Below are positions 17,468-25,336 of a stretch of DNA of 64,000 nt, piece after piece. Made by a program: the position numbers and the translations under genes. Every line of letters begins with the position of its first letter. Within the stretch, counting starts at the first letter, position 1. Origin of the DNA: JBBQHX01 sp035306065 (GTDB lineage Bacteria; Gemmatimonadota; Gemmatimonadetes; Gemmatimonadales; Gemmatimonadaceae); contig DATGOL010000092.1 in the NCBI GenBank assembly GCA_035306065.1, forward strand, positions 1 through 64,000, read 5' to 3'. The notes below the pieces were generated by a model. It was not told where the DNA came from. It searched no databases and worked only from the letters and a program-made list of their open reading frames with translations.

Positions 17468-18797
17468 GTCCTTCGTCGAGGTACTGGTGACGTTGCTGAT
17501 CGTGGCGGCGCTGATCGCGCTGAACGCGTTGTTCGTGGCGGCGGAGTTTGCGGTTGTGGGTGCGCCGCGATCGGCGCTTGAGCAGCATGCGCGAGCGGGG
17601 AGTAGCGCGGCGCGCTGGGTGTCTGCGGTGATAGATCATCCGGTGCGCCGAGACAGGTTCATTGCAACGGCGCAGCTGGGGATAACGCTCGCTTCGTTAG
17701 GGCTCGGCATGTACGGTGAGCACAAGCTTGCCGAATGGCTGAATGCGCTGTTCGTGGAATGGGGGTTGGGCGGCCTGGCGATGGCCCACGTGCTGGCGAG
17801 CGGAATCGCGATAGCGCTGCTCACCTACTTTCACATCGTGATCGGCGAGATGGTGCCGAAGTCGCTTGCCCTGAGCAATCCGACGGACACGGTGTTGAAG
17901 ATCGCGATGCCCATGCGCGTGATCCAGTTCGTCACGTTCCCGTTCGTGTACGTGCTGAACGGTACGGGTAACCTGTTGTTGCGTGCGCTGGGCCTGTTCG
18001 AGGCGGGTGAGTCCGAGCAGTTCCGCACACCGGAGGAACTGGCGTTCATCGTGGAAGAGAGCCAGGCAGGTGGATTGCTGCGCGAGGAGTCTGCCGACAT
18101 TCTGCAGGAGCTGCTGGAGTTCGGTGACCTGCGTGCGCGTGAGGTGCTCGTTCCGCGCGTGCAGGTGGTAGGCATTCCGCTGGGTGCAGACCGGGCTCAG
18201 GTGCTGGAGGCGATGCGGGAGACGCCGCATACCAGGTATCCGGTGTACGACGGAGGTATTGACCACGTGGTGGGGATGCTGCACGTGAAGGACGTGCTGC
18301 GCCGCATGGGTGAGATGGGCGAGGTAACGCCGGCGGTGGTGAGGCCGGTGCCGTTCGTGCCGGAGACCGCGACCACGGAAGAGGTGCTGGCGGCGATGCG
18401 TCGAACGAGGTCGCAGATGGCGGTGGTGCTCGACGAATACGGCGGGACTGCCGGTATCGTTACGGTGGAGGATCTCTTCGAGGAGGTGGTTGGGGAGATC
18501 AGCGATACGGAGGAGGTGCCGCCGGAGCGTCACGACGAGCAGGGTCGTTTGCACCTTGCGGGCACCGTGCGCCTGGAGGATGCGGCTGATGCGTTAGGTA
18601 TTGCGCTGGAGCACGAGGAGGTATCCACCGTGGGCGGACTGGTGCTGTCCATTCTCGGAAGGGCGCCGCGTGTGGGGGATGAAGTGGTGTGGGAGGAGGC
18701 GCGTTTCCAGGTGGTGGAGGTGGAGGGGCACGGCGTGACGGAGGTGCTGGCGGAGGTAGTGGGGGAACCGCAGGCGGGGAGCGACGGTACCGAGTAG
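17460..18797 (+). CDS. DUF21-CBS-CorC/HlyC domain membrane protein, copy B
   Basis: Paralogue of the preceding gene, 445 residues, same order: DUF21 (membrane segments near residues 5-25, 60-80, 95-120 and 130-155), CBS pair (TRYPVYDGGIDHVVGMLHVKDV; VVLDEYGGTAGIVTVEDL, then FEEVVGEISDTEE) and a CorC_HlyC domain. It lacks the Gly-rich insert seen in copy A. I chose ATG at 17460 because GAAGGTGAGG directly precedes it; the ORF also has a GTG six bases earlier. The start lies inside the end of copy A, so expression is coupled. Expected role: regulated divalent-cation (Mg2+) flux, with the CBS pair sensing adenine nucleotides, by analogy with the family. Confidence 0.92.
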   Translation: MPESFVEVLVTLLIVAALIALNALFVAAEFAVVGAPRSALEQHARAGSSAARWVSAVIDHPVRRDRFIATAQLGITLASLGLGMYGEHKLAEWLNALFVEWGLGGLAMAHVLASGIAIALLTYFHIVIGEMVPKSLALSNPTDTVLKIAMPMRVIQFVTFPFVYVLNGTGNLLLRALGLFEAGESEQFRTPEELAFIVEESQAGGLLREESADILQELLEFGDLRAREVLVPRVQVVGIPLGADRAQVLEAMRETPHTRYPVYDGGIDHVVGMLHVKDVLRRMGEMGEVTPAVVRPVPFVPETATTEEVLAAMRRTRSQMAVVLDEYGGTAGIVTVEDLFEEVVGEISDTEEVPPERHDEQGRLHLAGTVRLEDAADALGIALEHEEVSTVGGLVLSILGRAPRVGDEVVWEEARFQVVEVEGHGVTEVLAEVVGEPQAGSDGTE

Positions 18798-18851
18798 GCG
18801 GTTGCCGGGAGATCGTAAGGGCAGGCGGAAAAGGGTTACGGAGAGAGCCGA

Positions 18852-19064
18852 GTGAGATCGCGCGATTATCGGAGACATCAGCAGGATCGGATGAAGCGCA
18901 AGGTGCGTGGCTACTACGGTGGATATGCTTCCAGTGGTGTGCGTGCGCACGGCAAGGTTGCGGGTACGCGGAAGCTTTGTTCGTGCTGGATGTGCGGCAA
19001 TCCGAGAAGGCACCGTGGCGAAGAAACGGTGCAGGAACGGCGTGAACCGGCTGGAGTCTCATGA
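18852..19064 (+). CDS. Small conserved protein with C-x-C-x-x-C-G-N-P-R-R motif
   Basis: A 70-residue protein starting with GTG at 18852, ten bases after GGAG. The N terminus is basic (YRRHQQDRMKRKVR), then RAHGKVAGTRKLCSCWMCGNPRR and a GEETVQERRE tail. This matches, from memory of protein families, a widespread small uncharacterised family with a Cys-Ser-Cys-x-x-Cys-Gly-Asn-Pro-Arg knuckle that looks like half of a zinc ribbon. The basic charge suggests contact with nucleic acid, possibly the ribosome, but no function is established to my knowledge. It follows the DUF21 pair by 54 bases and its stop overlaps the convergent membrane-protein gene by six bases. It is easily missed because of its length and GTG start. 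Confidence 0.78.
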   Translation: MRSRDYRRHQQDRMKRKVRGYYGGYASSGVRAHGKVAGTRKLCSCWMCGNPRRHRGEETVQERREPAGVS

Positions 19065-20168
19065 CCTCACAGGGCCCGTCCACGCCCGCACCCTTTCCAC
19101 GTACGTAAACCGATCGAACAGCACGATCATCAGGGTCAGCAGCCCAACCAGGAACAGGAATGTTCCCATAGGTGGATGCTCGGCTCTCCTGGCCAGCACA
19201 AGCCCGGTAACCAGCGCGATCCCGGTGTTGGCCACACCCATCACGCCCAGCTCCAGGAAAAACGACCCCCACGTAACGCCCCGGCGCGACAGCCAGTGGC
19301 TGAACAGTGAACTGATCCCGATGATCGCGCCGGTCGTAACAGCCGTCGTCAGCAGGCCGAGCCTGGGTCCCGGCAGGATGCCTCCGAAGATGAGCGTCAC
19401 CAGCGAGACCAGTATGACTTTCTCCACGAAGGTCCACCCGAAGAAAGCGGTTGGCTGAGTTCGCACGGGCGCTGCGGGCCATCCCATGTGCGCTGCCTGG
19501 GCATTCGCATTCCAGGCGGCAGCCCAGCTTCCCGGCGGCACCAGTCTCCATGCCGCACGACAGATCAGTGCGAACGCAACCACGCCTGCCGCGAGCGCCA
19601 GCGTTATGCCCGGGCGGTTGGTGAGCGCCACTACCCAGGCACTGTCCAGCGGAACCCTGAACACCTGCTCCTTCAGGAAATCGGTGGCGTCCATCTCCGC
19701 GATATGCAGCCACCACTCCTGCGGGAGCTTGAGGAACATCCAGATGCCCAGCGCCATGGCCGTCAGGCGGCCGCTGCTCCACGCGAACGGGTTGCGCGTT
19801 ACCTTCGCAGCCTCGATTGCAACGAAGTAGTACTCGAAGGTGTTGGCGAATATGAGCAGCAGCCAGCGCGCATCGAAGTACTCGAAGAGCATCACGCCCA
19901 CCAGGCGGTAGTACCAGAGGGCTCGACCAAGATGGAAGGCAGGCCCGTCGTCCCAGTTCCTGATGGTGGACGCGTACGCGATGGTGAGGTAGTAGATGTC
20001 CAGGGCCTTGTCGAACACCTGGTAGCCGTCGAGCGCTGCCGGTGCGGCGGCTTCATAAACCCAGCGGTCCACGCCATCCAGGAACATGGCCGCAATTATC
20101 CCGGGAAAGGGGAATCGCGGGATGATCAGCGGCACGAGCAACCGTGCCACGATGATCGCGATCACCAC
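19059..20168 (-). CDS. Multipass membrane protein of unknown function
   Basis: Unrecognised integral membrane protein of 369 residues. Hydrophobic segments include the N terminus (VIAIIVARLLVPLIIP), LWYYRLVGVMLFEYF, LLLIFANTFEYYFVAIEAA, LTAMALGIWMFLKL, ITLALAAGVVAFALICRAAW, VILVSLVTLIFGGILP, a long stretch around LLTTAVTTGAIIGISSLF, VMGVANTGIALVTGLVLA and FLFLVGLLTLMIVLF, so roughly eight to ten helices. Trp, Tyr and Phe are abundant in the first half (RNWDDGPAFHLGRALWYYRL). No transporter signature or catalytic motif is visible. GTG at 20166-20168 is the start, with GGAGG twelve bases ahead. It stands apart from its neighbours: convergent with the small Cys-motif gene, with a 95-base gap after the next lipoprotein gene on the same strand. 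Confidence 0.82.
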   Translation of the reverse strand: MVIAIIVARLLVPLIIPRFPFPGIIAAMFLDGVDRWVYEAAAPAALDGYQVFDKALDIYYLTIAYASTIRNWDDGPAFHLGRALWYYRLVGVMLFEYFDARWLLLIFANTFEYYFVAIEAAKVTRNPFAWSSGRLTAMALGIWMFLKLPQEWWLHIAEMDATDFLKEQVFRVPLDSAWVVALTNRPGITLALAAGVVAFALICRAAWRLVPPGSWAAAWNANAQAAHMGWPAAPVRTQPTAFFGWTFVEKVILVSLVTLIFGGILPGPRLGLLTTAVTTGAIIGISSLFSHWLSRRGVTWGSFFLELGVMGVANTGIALVTGLVLARRAEHPPMGTFLFLVGLLTLMIVLFDRFTYVERVRAWTGPVRS

Positions 20169-20263
20169 GTGACGCCCCTGCCTCCGGTCGTCACATTCGC
20201 GTCGGTTCGCTGCCTGACGCCAACTGCATCATGGCCATTCTGCCAACTGGAAGCATCGGGGTA

Positions 20264-20941
20264 TCAGATAGTCCAGCGATCATTCACCAGGCCGATAACC
20301 CACACCCTGTCGTTCTCGTGCAGCAGCACCACGCGCAGGCTGGCCCAGTCCATCCCGCCGTACTGCTCGGTGCCCGGCACATAGTATTCCACGAACGTCG
20401 TGTTCTCCATCGGGAACGCCTCGCGCAGGTTCACCAGTGAATTGCCGCTCTCCACGATCTCGTTCGGCGCGCCCTTCTCGGCGCCGTTGAAGTCGTGCAG
20501 GTAGAGGAAGCGCGTGTAGTACTCTGCGAACGTGAAGTCCAGCGGATCACCGGTTCCGTCTGCGGTGCCCCAGTGGCGCACCATCACATCGTTGCCAAGC
20601 GCGGCGATTTCTTCCGGCATCAGGCGCTGGGTGTCGCTCGTGTCAATGTGGCCATAGGGCGCGAAGCGAATGCCGTGCGTGGGGTGTGCAAGTGCAGCGA
20701 GATCGCTCCAGCGCAGCTCGTCCACGGCTGCAACCACCAGGTCGGCCACGTTCGTTACCGACATCGTGTCCGGCATGCCGGTGCCGGGAGCGGCATCCAG
20801 GAGCGCGGGAGCGCTGCCGGCCAGGGCCGAGTCGGGGCTGTCAGCGCCGGAGCTGCCTGCAGGCTGGATGTCACCAGTGCTGCAGGCTGCCAGCAGAGTT
20901 GCCGCGAGTGCAGTGATCGTGAGGCGTGTCGGCTTGTTCAT
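20264..20941 (-). CDS. Hypothetical lipoprotein
   Basis: Predicted lipoprotein of 225 residues. The signal ends in LLAAC with the lipid-bearing Cys20, then a Ser/Ala/Gly/Pro-rich linker to about residue 60. The C-terminal domain (about 70-225) is rich in aromatic residues and includes HPTHGIRFAPYGHID, FTFAEYYTRFLYLHDF and VEYYVPGTEQYGGMDW, ending in LVNDRWTI. I do not recognise a catalytic motif; related-looking proteins of this type are simple conserved periplasmic lipoproteins. ATG at 20939-20941 follows AGGT at five bases. It lies 29 bases after the DUF2461 gene on the same strand, so the two are probably cotranscribed, though no common role is apparent. Confidence 0.82.
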   Translation of the reverse strand: MNKPTRLTITALAATLLAACSTGDIQPAGSSGADSPDSALAGSAPALLDAAPGTGMPDTMSVTNVADLVVAAVDELRWSDLAALAHPTHGIRFAPYGHIDTSDTQRLMPEEIAALGNDVMVRHWGTADGTGDPLDFTFAEYYTRFLYLHDFNGAEKGAPNEIVESGNSLVNLREAFPMENTTFVEYYVPGTEQYGGMDWASLRVVLLHENDRVWVIGLVNDRWTI

Positions 20942-20970
20942 GGACCTGGTTGGATGAGGGAACAGCTGAG

Positions 20971-21702
20971 CTACCGGTGAGATGCAGCGCGAAACCCAAG
21001 GATGTCGTTCACCCACCTGACGAGAGGGAGCAGTGTTCGCATTGCGCGCTCCAGCTCATCCGGCAGGGACGGGCTGGTGACCGTGTCGTTGTCGAGCATC
21101 TGCCATGCGGTGAAGGAGCGGTGCCGAAGCAGGCTGTCGGTGGCAGGGTGTGCCTGGAAGCCGCGCGGGAGCCGCGTAAGGCGCCCCTCCTCGCTCAGCC
21201 CGCCGTAGCGCCGCTTGAATGCGCGGTCAGACACGATACGGCCAAGCTCCTCGGGATCGTTTACGATCGCATCGCGCAGCTTGCGAAGCACCGGCGGCGG
21301 AGGCATGTAGATTCCACCGCCAACGAAGCTCTCGCCCGGCTGGATGTGCACATAATATCCCGCAGCTCCCATGGTTCTGCCAGCCGCACCCGCCGCCGAC
21401 ACATCACGATGGTAAAGCAGGAACGCCGCATGGCGCTTGTAGGGTGACTTATCGTTGGAAAAGCGGATGTCACGATGAATCCGGAAAATCGAACGTCTGG
21501 GGCTGCCGGTCAGCTCTGGCGCAAAGTCAGCCAGGCGAACATCCATCTCCTCGACCAGAGCTCGCAGCGGTTGCAGCAGAGTTCGTTCATAGCGCTCCCG
21601 GTTCGCAGTGAACCACTCGCGGTCGTTGTTGCGCGCGAGTGATCTCAGGAAGCGCAATCCGTCTGCAGGTATGGCCGTGAAGTCTGCATTGTCCTGTCGC
21701 AT
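20971..21702 (-). CDS. DUF2461 family protein
   Basis: Protein of 243 residues matching the DUF2461 (TIGR02453) family: an early FLRSLARNNDREWFTANRE segment (about 18-36), then FRIHRDIRFSNDKSPYKRHAA (about 72-92), YYVHIQPGESFVGGGIYMPPP (about 116-136) and LRDAIVNDPEEL. These blocks are the conserved core of the family, found in bacteria and fungi without an established biochemical role. There are no membrane segments or signal peptide, so it is cytoplasmic. ATG at 21700-21702 opens the frame; the next gene, a lipoprotein, begins 29 bases downstream. The 106 bases to the divergent acyl-CoA dehydrogenase gene must hold both promoters, but none is clear by eye. Confidence 0.88.
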   Translation of the reverse strand: MRQDNADFTAIPADGLRFLRSLARNNDREWFTANRERYERTLLQPLRALVEEMDVRLADFAPELTGSPRRSIFRIHRDIRFSNDKSPYKRHAAFLLYHRDVSAAGAAGRTMGAAGYYVHIQPGESFVGGGIYMPPPPVLRKLRDAIVNDPEELGRIVSDRAFKRRYGGLSEEGRLTRLPRGFQAHPATDSLLRHRSFTAWQMLDNDTVTSPSLPDELERAMRTLLPLVRWVNDILGFRAASHR

Positions 21703-21808
21703 TCAAGCTCGCTCTTCCTTCAGGTAGTCTCGGAACTGCCGCCACGTTCTGCTGCGAAGCTGCAGCGCAGGCATTCGGTTCAAGTTGAACTCATCCCAAT
21801 TTCCAGGC

Positions 21809-23569
21809 ATGTCCACCCTTCACTCGGTACTGAGACGAAGCCTTCCGGCTGATGCGTACGCAGAACTCGAACCGGACCTGCGTCGCCTGGCCAGGCGTTG
21901 CTCTCCTCAAACGGGGGACATCTGGCAACTCGGTGAAGATGCCGAGTCGTCGCCTCCGCGCCACCTGCCTGTGGAGCCGTGGGGCAGGAGGGTAGACGAG
22001 ATCGAGCTGTCTGCCGCGTGGAGGGAGCTCGATCGAATCGCGACGGAAGAAGGCCTGGTTGCCACAGGTTACGAACGACGCCTGGGTGACTTCGCACGCG
22101 CCGAACAGATGGTGCGGCTGTTCCTGTTCCACCCGGCATCCGCAACCTGCACGTGCCCGCTGGCCATGAGCGATGGTGCGGCACGCGTGCTGGAGCTTCA
22201 TGGCACCACGGAGCAGCGCGCGGGTGCGTTCCGGCACCTCACGTCGCGAGATCCCGCGGATGCATGGACGTCGGGCCAGTGGATGACCGAGCGGACCGGG
22301 GGCTCGGACGTGTCGGGTACGTCAACGATTGCGCGGCGTGAGGGTGACCAGTGGCGGTTGTTCGGCCACAAGTGGTTTGCGTCGTCACCCAGTTCACAGG
22401 TGGCGATGGCGCTGGCACGGGTGGACGGAGGGCAGGGTCTTTCCCTTTTCCTCGTGAGGCTGCGCGATGAGCAGGGTGCGCTGCAGGGCATTCGGATCGA
22501 ACGCCTGAAGGACAAGCTGGGAACGCGTGCGCTGCCCACCGCAGAGCTCACTCTGCAGGGTGCGCACGCGGAGCTGGTTGGAGAAGTGGGGCACGGCGTG
22601 CGTGCGATTTCGAGCATGCTGTCAATAACGAGGGCATACAATGCCACGTGTGCGGCCGCGGGCATGCGCTACGCCGTTGACCGGGCGCGCGAGTACGCCG
22701 GGCAGCGAGATGCCTTCGGCGCGCTCCTTCTGCAGTTGCCTGCGCACCGAGAACTGCTTGCCGAGCTGGAGGTGGAGGCCACCGGAGCCTTTCACCTGGC
22801 CTTTCATACGGCGCTGCTGCTGGGGCGTGACGAGTGCGGCACGGCCCGGGAGGCCGAGAGTGCGCTGCTAAGGCTGCTGGTCCCAATGGCCAAGCTCTAT
22901 ACCGGAAAGCAGGCGTCTGCAGTAGCCAGCGAGGTGCTGGAATGCTTCGGCGGGGCGGGCTACATCGAAGACACCGGCATTCCCCGGCTCCTCCGCGACG
23001 CACAGGTACTGTCCATATGGGAGGGCACCACGAATGTCCTCTCACTGGACATTCTGCGTGCATTCTGGCGTTCTGACACGGATCCCCTGGGCGCCTGGCT
23101 GGCGGAAGTGGACAGATGGGCCACCCGCGCGGCAAGTGATCCGGCGCTCGCAGACGGCGGACGTGCGGTGAGGCAGGCCTCTCGGCGCATCGTTACCTAC
23201 GCCCGGGCCACGCTCGATGCGAAGGATCCGGAAGGTGCGCAGGCCGGCGCCCGCGCGTTCGCCTTTTCGCTGGCGCGTACCACCATCGGCGCGCTGATGC
23301 TGGATCATGCCCGCTGGGCGCGCGCCGAGGGTGATCCGGATGCGGCGCATGCTACCGAGGCCGCGCGCAGGTGGTGCAGGAAGGATCTGTCTCCCCTCGC
23401 AGGGGCAAGCCCCGAGGAGAGGGACGAGGTTGCGGTGCTGCTGGGCGAGGTGGACGAGTCGCCGGGCGCTGGCGCTTTGCCCGGGTCTGGTGAGTCAGCG
23501 GAAGCTGCTGCAGCGCAGGAAGGCGGCGGCCTGGCGGGAGCTGAAGTGTTCCCCGGGACTGGCGAATAG
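21809..23569 (+). CDS. AidB-like acyl-CoA dehydrogenase family protein
   Basis: Flavoprotein of 586 residues from ATG at 21809; a TTG eight codons earlier is less likely. It follows the AidB branch of the acyl-CoA dehydrogenase superfamily: MTERTGGSDVSGT at about 155-170, FGHKWFASSP, ERLKDKLGTRALPT, SMLSITRAYNATCAAAGMRYAV, CFGGAGYIEDTGIPRLLRD and SIWEGTTNVLSLDILRA. In AidB these blocks hold FAD; E. coli AidB is induced by alkylation damage and binds DNA, but the physiological substrate is unclear. This protein carries an extra Ala/Gly/Glu-rich tail (about 545-586) after the enzyme core. It could equally be an ordinary acyl-CoA dehydrogenase of fatty-acid metabolism. It is monocistronic, followed by a 256-base gap (23570-23825) with no gene or motif I can identify. 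Confidence 0.88.
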   Translation: MSTLHSVLRRSLPADAYAELEPDLRRLARRCSPQTGDIWQLGEDAESSPPRHLPVEPWGRRVDEIELSAAWRELDRIATEEGLVATGYERRLGDFARAEQMVRLFLFHPASATCTCPLAMSDGAARVLELHGTTEQRAGAFRHLTSRDPADAWTSGQWMTERTGGSDVSGTSTIARREGDQWRLFGHKWFASSPSSQVAMALARVDGGQGLSLFLVRLRDEQGALQGIRIERLKDKLGTRALPTAELTLQGAHAELVGEVGHGVRAISSMLSITRAYNATCAAAGMRYAVDRAREYAGQRDAFGALLLQLPAHRELLAELEVEATGAFHLAFHTALLLGRDECGTAREAESALLRLLVPMAKLYTGKQASAVASEVLECFGGAGYIEDTGIPRLLRDAQVLSIWEGTTNVLSLDILRAFWRSDTDPLGAWLAEVDRWATRAASDPALADGGRAVRQASRRIVTYARATLDAKDPEGAQAGARAFAFSLARTTIGALMLDHARWARAEGDPDAAHATEAARRWCRKDLSPLAGASPEERDEVAVLLGEVDESPGAGALPGSGESAEAAAAQEGGGLAGAEVFPGTGE

Positions 23570-23825
23570 CGGGCCGAAGAGTCGTTGTTCGACCGTGTTG
23601 AACTCGCGTGCAGAGCAGCGCACGAGCAGGCGTTCGGGCTGGCAGGGTGGGCTTTGCCCGCGTGACGGAGGACACCTGAGAACGCACTCGCCCACGTATT
23701 CCCGGTATCCGGACCCGGAAGCTGGCATTGGGGGTATCACCCTTGCGAAAGGAGGGACTGCCGCGTGCCCGCGTGGTGCCGGAAATCCCGGTGATTTGTC
23801 GAACCTCTTCTGAAGGAGTGTTCAC

Positions 23826-24056
23826 ATGCCCCAATTCACGTTCTCGCTGTCCAACGTCGGTCAGATGCGCGAGGCAGGAATCGTTCAGAGTGAGTCGTTC
23901 ACCGACGCGCTCGACACGATAGACCAGAATTGCGCTCTCACCGAGGGTGACACCCTGGAGATCGGGGTCTCGGGTTTCCCGCCTGCGCGGTTCGAGCGGG
24001 TGCGAAGCTCCGAGGGAATCATGGACTGGCAGCTTCACGGGCGACTGGCCGCGTGA
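23826..24056 (+). CDS. Small hypothetical protein (76 aa)
   Basis: A short but well supported gene: ATG at 23826 is preceded by AAGGAG at good spacing, and the stop is followed 17 bases later by a strong terminator. The protein is acidic with alternating hydrophobic residues (QFTFSLSNVGQMREAGIVQ; LTEGDTLEIGVSGFPPARFERV; SEGIMDWQLHGRL), suggesting a small mixed alpha/beta domain with no signal peptide or membrane segment. I do not recognise the family. With its own ribosome site, its own terminator and 256 bases of upstream sequence it looks like a separately controlled transcription unit. Confidence 0.75.
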   Translation: MPQFTFSLSNVGQMREAGIVQSESFTDALDTIDQNCALTEGDTLEIGVSGFPPARFERVRSSEGIMDWQLHGRLAA

Positions 24057-24073
24057 AGCTGCTCACAGGGAGG

Positions 24074-24110
24074 AAAAACCGGCGCCGGCCACAGCCTGGC
24101 GCCGGTTTTT
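24074..24110 (+). terminator. Intrinsic terminator, bidirectional
   Basis: Perfect 13-bp inverted repeat AAAAACCGGCGCC / GGCGCCGGTTTTT with an 11-base loop. It gives a GC-rich stem followed by a T-run on the plus strand (after the 76-aa gene) and equally on the minus strand (after the D-threonine-aldolase-like gene that ends at 24197). It is the only classical U-tract terminator I found in the window. Confidence 0.9.
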
Positions 24111-24196
24111 CGTTTCCGGCCTGGGCGGATTCACAACGACCTTGCCTGTTGCAGCCCTGCAACAGAGTGCAGCGCCACGGCTGACAGTCGGGCCGG

Positions 24197-25285
24197 CTAC
24201 CTGCCGCGCGCTTCGATGTCCCAGCGGGTTTCCACCACGGTGCCGCGTGCGCCATGGATCTGGTCGAAGAGGTGCACCACGTAGCACACGTGGTTGGGGA
24301 TAATCCTCACCGTGTCACCAACCTTCGGCTTCCAGTCGCTGCTGCTGAGGTCGAGTATGCCATGCTCCTCGGACATCCTGCTCACGGTGACCTCGGGCCT
24401 GTCCAGGAGCGCGCCCCAGCCGCCGGTGTCGCTGGGAAGGGGCTCCCGGCCCAGTGACTTGCTGCCGGCGTCGATCACCGCCTGCCCCGGGATGGCGGTA
24501 CTCACCACGGTGGCCAGAACCGTGAGCGCGCAGTCTTCCAGCTCGCATGCGCCGAGTTCCGCGGTAGTACGATCGTTGTATACGTAGGTGCCCGGACGAA
24601 CTTCGGTAACTCCCGGTACCTCGTGTATGCGCCAGGCAATGGGCGTGGCGCCGCCACTCACCACCTGCGGCTTGAACCCGCCTGCTTCGAGTGGTTCCAG
24701 GAAGTGCGCCAGCCGGTCGCCCAGCTCCGCCAGCATGGGTCCGGTACTGCCGCCTATCGAGCGAATGTTGCCGGGGTAGAAGGCCACGCCGCGCCAGCGG
24801 AGCCAGTCGTCGTCGGAAGCGCGGGCTGCAAGCGCCAGAAGTTCGAGTGGCGTCTGCACTCCCACGCGACGCATGCCGGTGTCAACCTCCACGTACACGC
24901 CCACCACGCGTTCCGAGTCTCGTGCGGTGTCGGCCAGCCTGTCCATTGCCTCCAGCGAGTCGAGGCTGACGGTGAGGCGCACGCTGTCGGGGAGCGTCAT
25001 CAGGCGGATGGTCTTTCGCCGGTTGACTGGCGGGTGCATGAGGACGAGGTCATCCGTAAGGCCGGACATGACCTCCATCTCGTGAGGCGTGGCACACGAG
25101 AGGCCCGCTGCGCCAAGCCGCAGCTGCTCGGCCGCCACACGAGTTGACTTGTGCGTCTTCACGTGCGGCCGAAGCTGAAGCCCGTGCACCGCGCAGTATG
25201 CAGCCATGCGATCGAGATTCTGCGCAAGGATGTCGAGGTCAACTACCAGCGACGGTGTCTCGAGTTCGTGAAGGAAAGTGGGCAT
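24197..25285 (-). CDS. D-threonine aldolase-like PLP enzyme (alanine racemase fold)
   Basis: Enzyme of 362 residues of the D-threonine aldolase / D-serine dehydratase group. The N-terminal alanine-racemase barrel starts with ETPSLVVDLD and has the PLP lysine in RPHVKTHK (Lys43), then EVDTGMRRVG and VVSGGATPIAW. The C-terminal domain has SEEHGIL and PNHVC (His and Cys near residues 330-335), the H-x-C metal site required by this group. Expected chemistry is cleavage of D-threonine or related D-3-hydroxy amino acids to glycine and an aldehyde, or dehydration of D-serine; sequence alone does not separate them. The Nramp-like gene lies upstream on the same strand with 51 bases between, so cotranscription is possible. 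Confidence 0.9.
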   Translation of the reverse strand: MPTFLHELETPSLVVDLDILAQNLDRMAAYCAVHGLQLRPHVKTHKSTRVAAEQLRLGAAGLSCATPHEMEVMSGLTDDLVLMHPPVNRRKTIRLMTLPDSVRLTVSLDSLEAMDRLADTARDSERVVGVYVEVDTGMRRVGVQTPLELLALAARASDDDWLRWRGVAFYPGNIRSIGGSTGPMLAELGDRLAHFLEPLEAGGFKPQVVSGGATPIAWRIHEVPGVTEVRPGTYVYNDRTTAELGACELEDCALTVLATVVSTAIPGQAVIDAGSKSLGREPLPSDTGGWGALLDRPEVTVSRMSEEHGILDLSSSDWKPKVGDTVRIIPNHVCYVVHLFDQIHGARGTVVETRWDIEARGR

Positions 25286-25336
25286 GGGGGCAGCAGTAGG
25301 CAGTACCAGGTACTTAGCAGTACAGTAGCCGGTGCG

